29,771 bases of DNA from Penium margaritaceum (taxonomy: Eukaryota > Streptophyta > Zygnematophyceae > Desmidiales > Peniaceae): positions 30,031 through 59,801 of the forward strand of contig SZWC01004848.1 in NCBI GenBank assembly GCA_023375785.1, read 5' to 3'. A program made the position numbers and the translations under genes. Shown one piece after another: positions 27,301 to 29,771 of this stretch. Below the pieces are notes generated by a model that saw only the letters and a list, made by a program, of their open reading frames with translations, made no database searches and was not told the DNA's origin. Position 1 is the first letter of the stretch. Each line of letters begins with the position of its first letter.

Positions 27301-29771
27301 CGCTTATGAGCACTTACACGCACTTACACACACTTACACACACTTACACATACTTACACGTACTTACACGAACTTACACACACATACACGCATTTACATG
27401 AACTAACACGAAATTAGACCAACTTAAACCGCACTTACACGCACTTACACGCACTTACACACACTTACACACACTTACACGTACTTACACGCACTTACTT
27501 GCACTTACATGCACTTACACACACTTACACACACTTACACGCACTTACACGCACTTAAACATACTTACACAAACTTACACGCACTTACATGAACTTACAT
27601 GCACTTACATGCACTTACACGCACTTACACACACTTACACATACGTACACGCACTTACACATACTTACAAGCACTTACTCACACTTACTCGCACTTAGAC
27701 GCACTTACATGTACTTACACGCACTTACATGCATTTACGCATACTTATATGCACTTACACGCACTTAAACGTACTTACACGTACCTACACGCACTTACAC
27801 GCACTTACACACACTTACACACACTTACACGCACTTACACGCTCTTACATGCACTTACACAAACTTAAATAAACTTACACATACTTACACGTACTTACAC
27901 GTACCTATACGCATATAAACGTACTTACATGACTTACACACACTTACACGCACTCATATGCACTTGTACACACTTACACGCACTTACACGCACTTACACA
28001 TACTTACACACACCTATACGTACTTACACATACCTACACGCATTTACACGTACTTACACGCACTTACACGCACTTACACATACTTACACACACTTACACA
28101 CACTTACACGCACATAGACACACTTAAACGCACTTTCACGCACTTATATGAACTTACACGTACTTGTACGTACTTACACGCACTTATACGTACTTACACA
28201 CACTTACACACACTTACACATACTTACACGTACTTACACATACATTCATGCATTTACATGCACTTACACGCACTTACACGTACTTACACACACTTACACA
28301 TACTTACATGCACTTACATGCACTTATACATACATATACGCATTTACACGCACTTCTACACACTTAGACACACGTACTTGCACTTACACATGCTTACACG
28401 CACTTACTCAAACTTACACGTACTTACACAAACTTACACGCAATTACACATACTTGTACGCACTTACACGAACTGACATTCACGTACACAAACTTACACG
28501 TACTTATAAGCACTTACACGCACCTCCACGTACTTACACGCATTTACACTTACTTACACGCACTTACACGCACTTACACATACTTATACACACTTATACG
28601 TACTTTCACGCACCTACACTAACTTATGCGTTCTTACATGCGTTTACACGCACCTACATGCACTTACGCGTTCTTGCATGTACTTACATGCACTTACACG
28701 CACTTACACACACTTACACACACCTACACGTACTTACATGTACTTATATGCATTTACACAAACTTACACAAAATTACACCCACTTAAACTGACTTACACG
28801 CACTTATATACACTTACACATACTTACACGCACTTACACGTACTTACACACACTTACACGCACTTAAACTGCACTTATACTCATTTACACACACTTACAT
28901 ACACTTACATGCACTTATACACACTTACACACACTTACACAAACTTACACGCACTTACACGCACTTACATGCACGTACACGTACTTACAACACTTACACG
29001 TACTTACACGCACTTACACACACTTACATGCACTTACACGTACTTACACATACTTACACACACTTACATGTACTTACACGCATTCACACGGGCTTACACG
29101 AAATTAGACCCGCTTAAACCGTACTTACACGCACTTACACGTACTTATACGCACTTACACGTACATACATGCACTTACTTGTACCTACACGCACTTACAC
29201 ACACTTACACACACTTACACACACTTCCACATACTTAAACGCACTTACACAAACTTACACGCACATATATGAACTTACATGTACTTGCATGCACTTACAT
29301 GCACGTACACGTACTTACACGTACGTACACATACTTACAAGCACTTACACACACTTACACGTACTTACACACACTTACACGTACTTACGCGCACTTACAC
29401 GCACTTATATGCACTTGCACGTACTTACACACACTTAAACATACTTACACGCACCTACATGTACTTACACGCACTTATACGGACTTACACGCACTTACAC
29501 GCACTTATACGTACTTATATGCACTTACACGTACTCACACGCACTTGCACGTACTTACACGTACTTACACACACTTACATGCACTTATATGCACTTGCAC
29601 ACACTTACATGCACCTATACGCACTTACACGCACCTACACGCACTTACACGCACTTACACATACTTACACGCACTTACACGCACTTACACGCACTTACAC
29701 GAACTTACACAAACTTACACGCACTTAAACCGTACTTATACACACTTACACACGTACACGCACTTACAAGT

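Larger units (their letters stand above)
23986..29771. repeat. 10-bp satellite, right segment, running off the window
   Basis: These are the same 10-bp units as the left segment. Marker units with ACTTAAAC(C/T)G or a close variant occur near 24427, 25228, 26456, 26534, 27427, 28791, 28866, 29120 and 29727. A long stretch at 29099-29771 repeats the layout of 17832-18600 unit by unit. No gene is seen; the Thr/His/Tyr-rich open frames are a consequence of the repeat. Confidence 0.95.

Noticed and set aside
17583..29771. Many overlapping Thr/His/Tyr/Leu-rich open frames in the 10-bp array
   Set aside because: A 10-bp repeat cycles through all three phases every 30 bp and lacks stops when units are intact. 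Frames overlap each other freely and end wherever a unit is mutated.
17583..29771. Telomeric repeat
   Set aside because: The unit TACACGCACT does not resemble TTTAGGG-type or other known telomere repeats, and variants are too mixed.

Overview
This window reads as repeat-dense nuclear DNA from a plant-lineage eukaryote. The reasons are a degenerate Ty3/gypsy retroelement, LTR elements with an initiator-tRNA-Met-type primer site (TGGTATCA...), and kilobases of satellite DNA. A charophyte alga such as Chara is my best guess from the style of the gag/pol fragments, but that is inference and no species marker is present. I see no convincing ordinary host gene, tRNA or rRNA.

Layout. (1) 336-3228 is a G-rich 21-bp satellite. 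Its core is 12 apparently identical copies of a 168-bp (8 x 21) higher-order unit. (2) 3272-15004 on the minus strand is an old Ty3/gypsy-like element or composite. In coding order it has an acidic ORF, Gag, a degenerate zinc knuckle, a protease remnant without its catalytic triad, a spacer, RT, RNase H, then (in frame with RNase H) a second protease-like domain with an intact DTGA, and a coiled-coil region. I found no integrase. The frame is cut almost only by TAG and TGA codons. (3) 8016-11877 is LTR element A, nested in that element between the protease remnant and the RT spacer. (4) 15005-17582 is mostly non-coding, with one fragment of another coiled-coil ORF. (5) 17583-29771 is a 10-bp satellite interrupted at 19462-23980 by LTR element B, which has a clean 5-bp target duplication (AAACT).

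The most interesting system is the A/B family. These are two divergent copies, in opposite orientation, of an LTR element with no gag or pol. Each has LTRs whose native length I calculate as 963 bp, a primer site and a polypurine tract. The main ORF is unfamiliar: it starts MRFSQD, has two predicted membrane segments, then a Pro/Ser/Thr-rich tail with conserved acidic-aromatic islands. It is intact in A (356 aa) and broken by one stop in B. A conserved tail follows in the -1 frame in both copies, and all four LTRs carry TGACGTCA exactly 84 bp from their 3' end. The element must depend on enzymes supplied in trans.

Three single-N positions (15976, 20303, 23142) are each followed by a re-run of the preceding 220-310 bases. 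These are almost certainly unmerged assembly overlaps. Removing them brings both B LTRs to exactly 963 bp, the length of the A 3' LTR.
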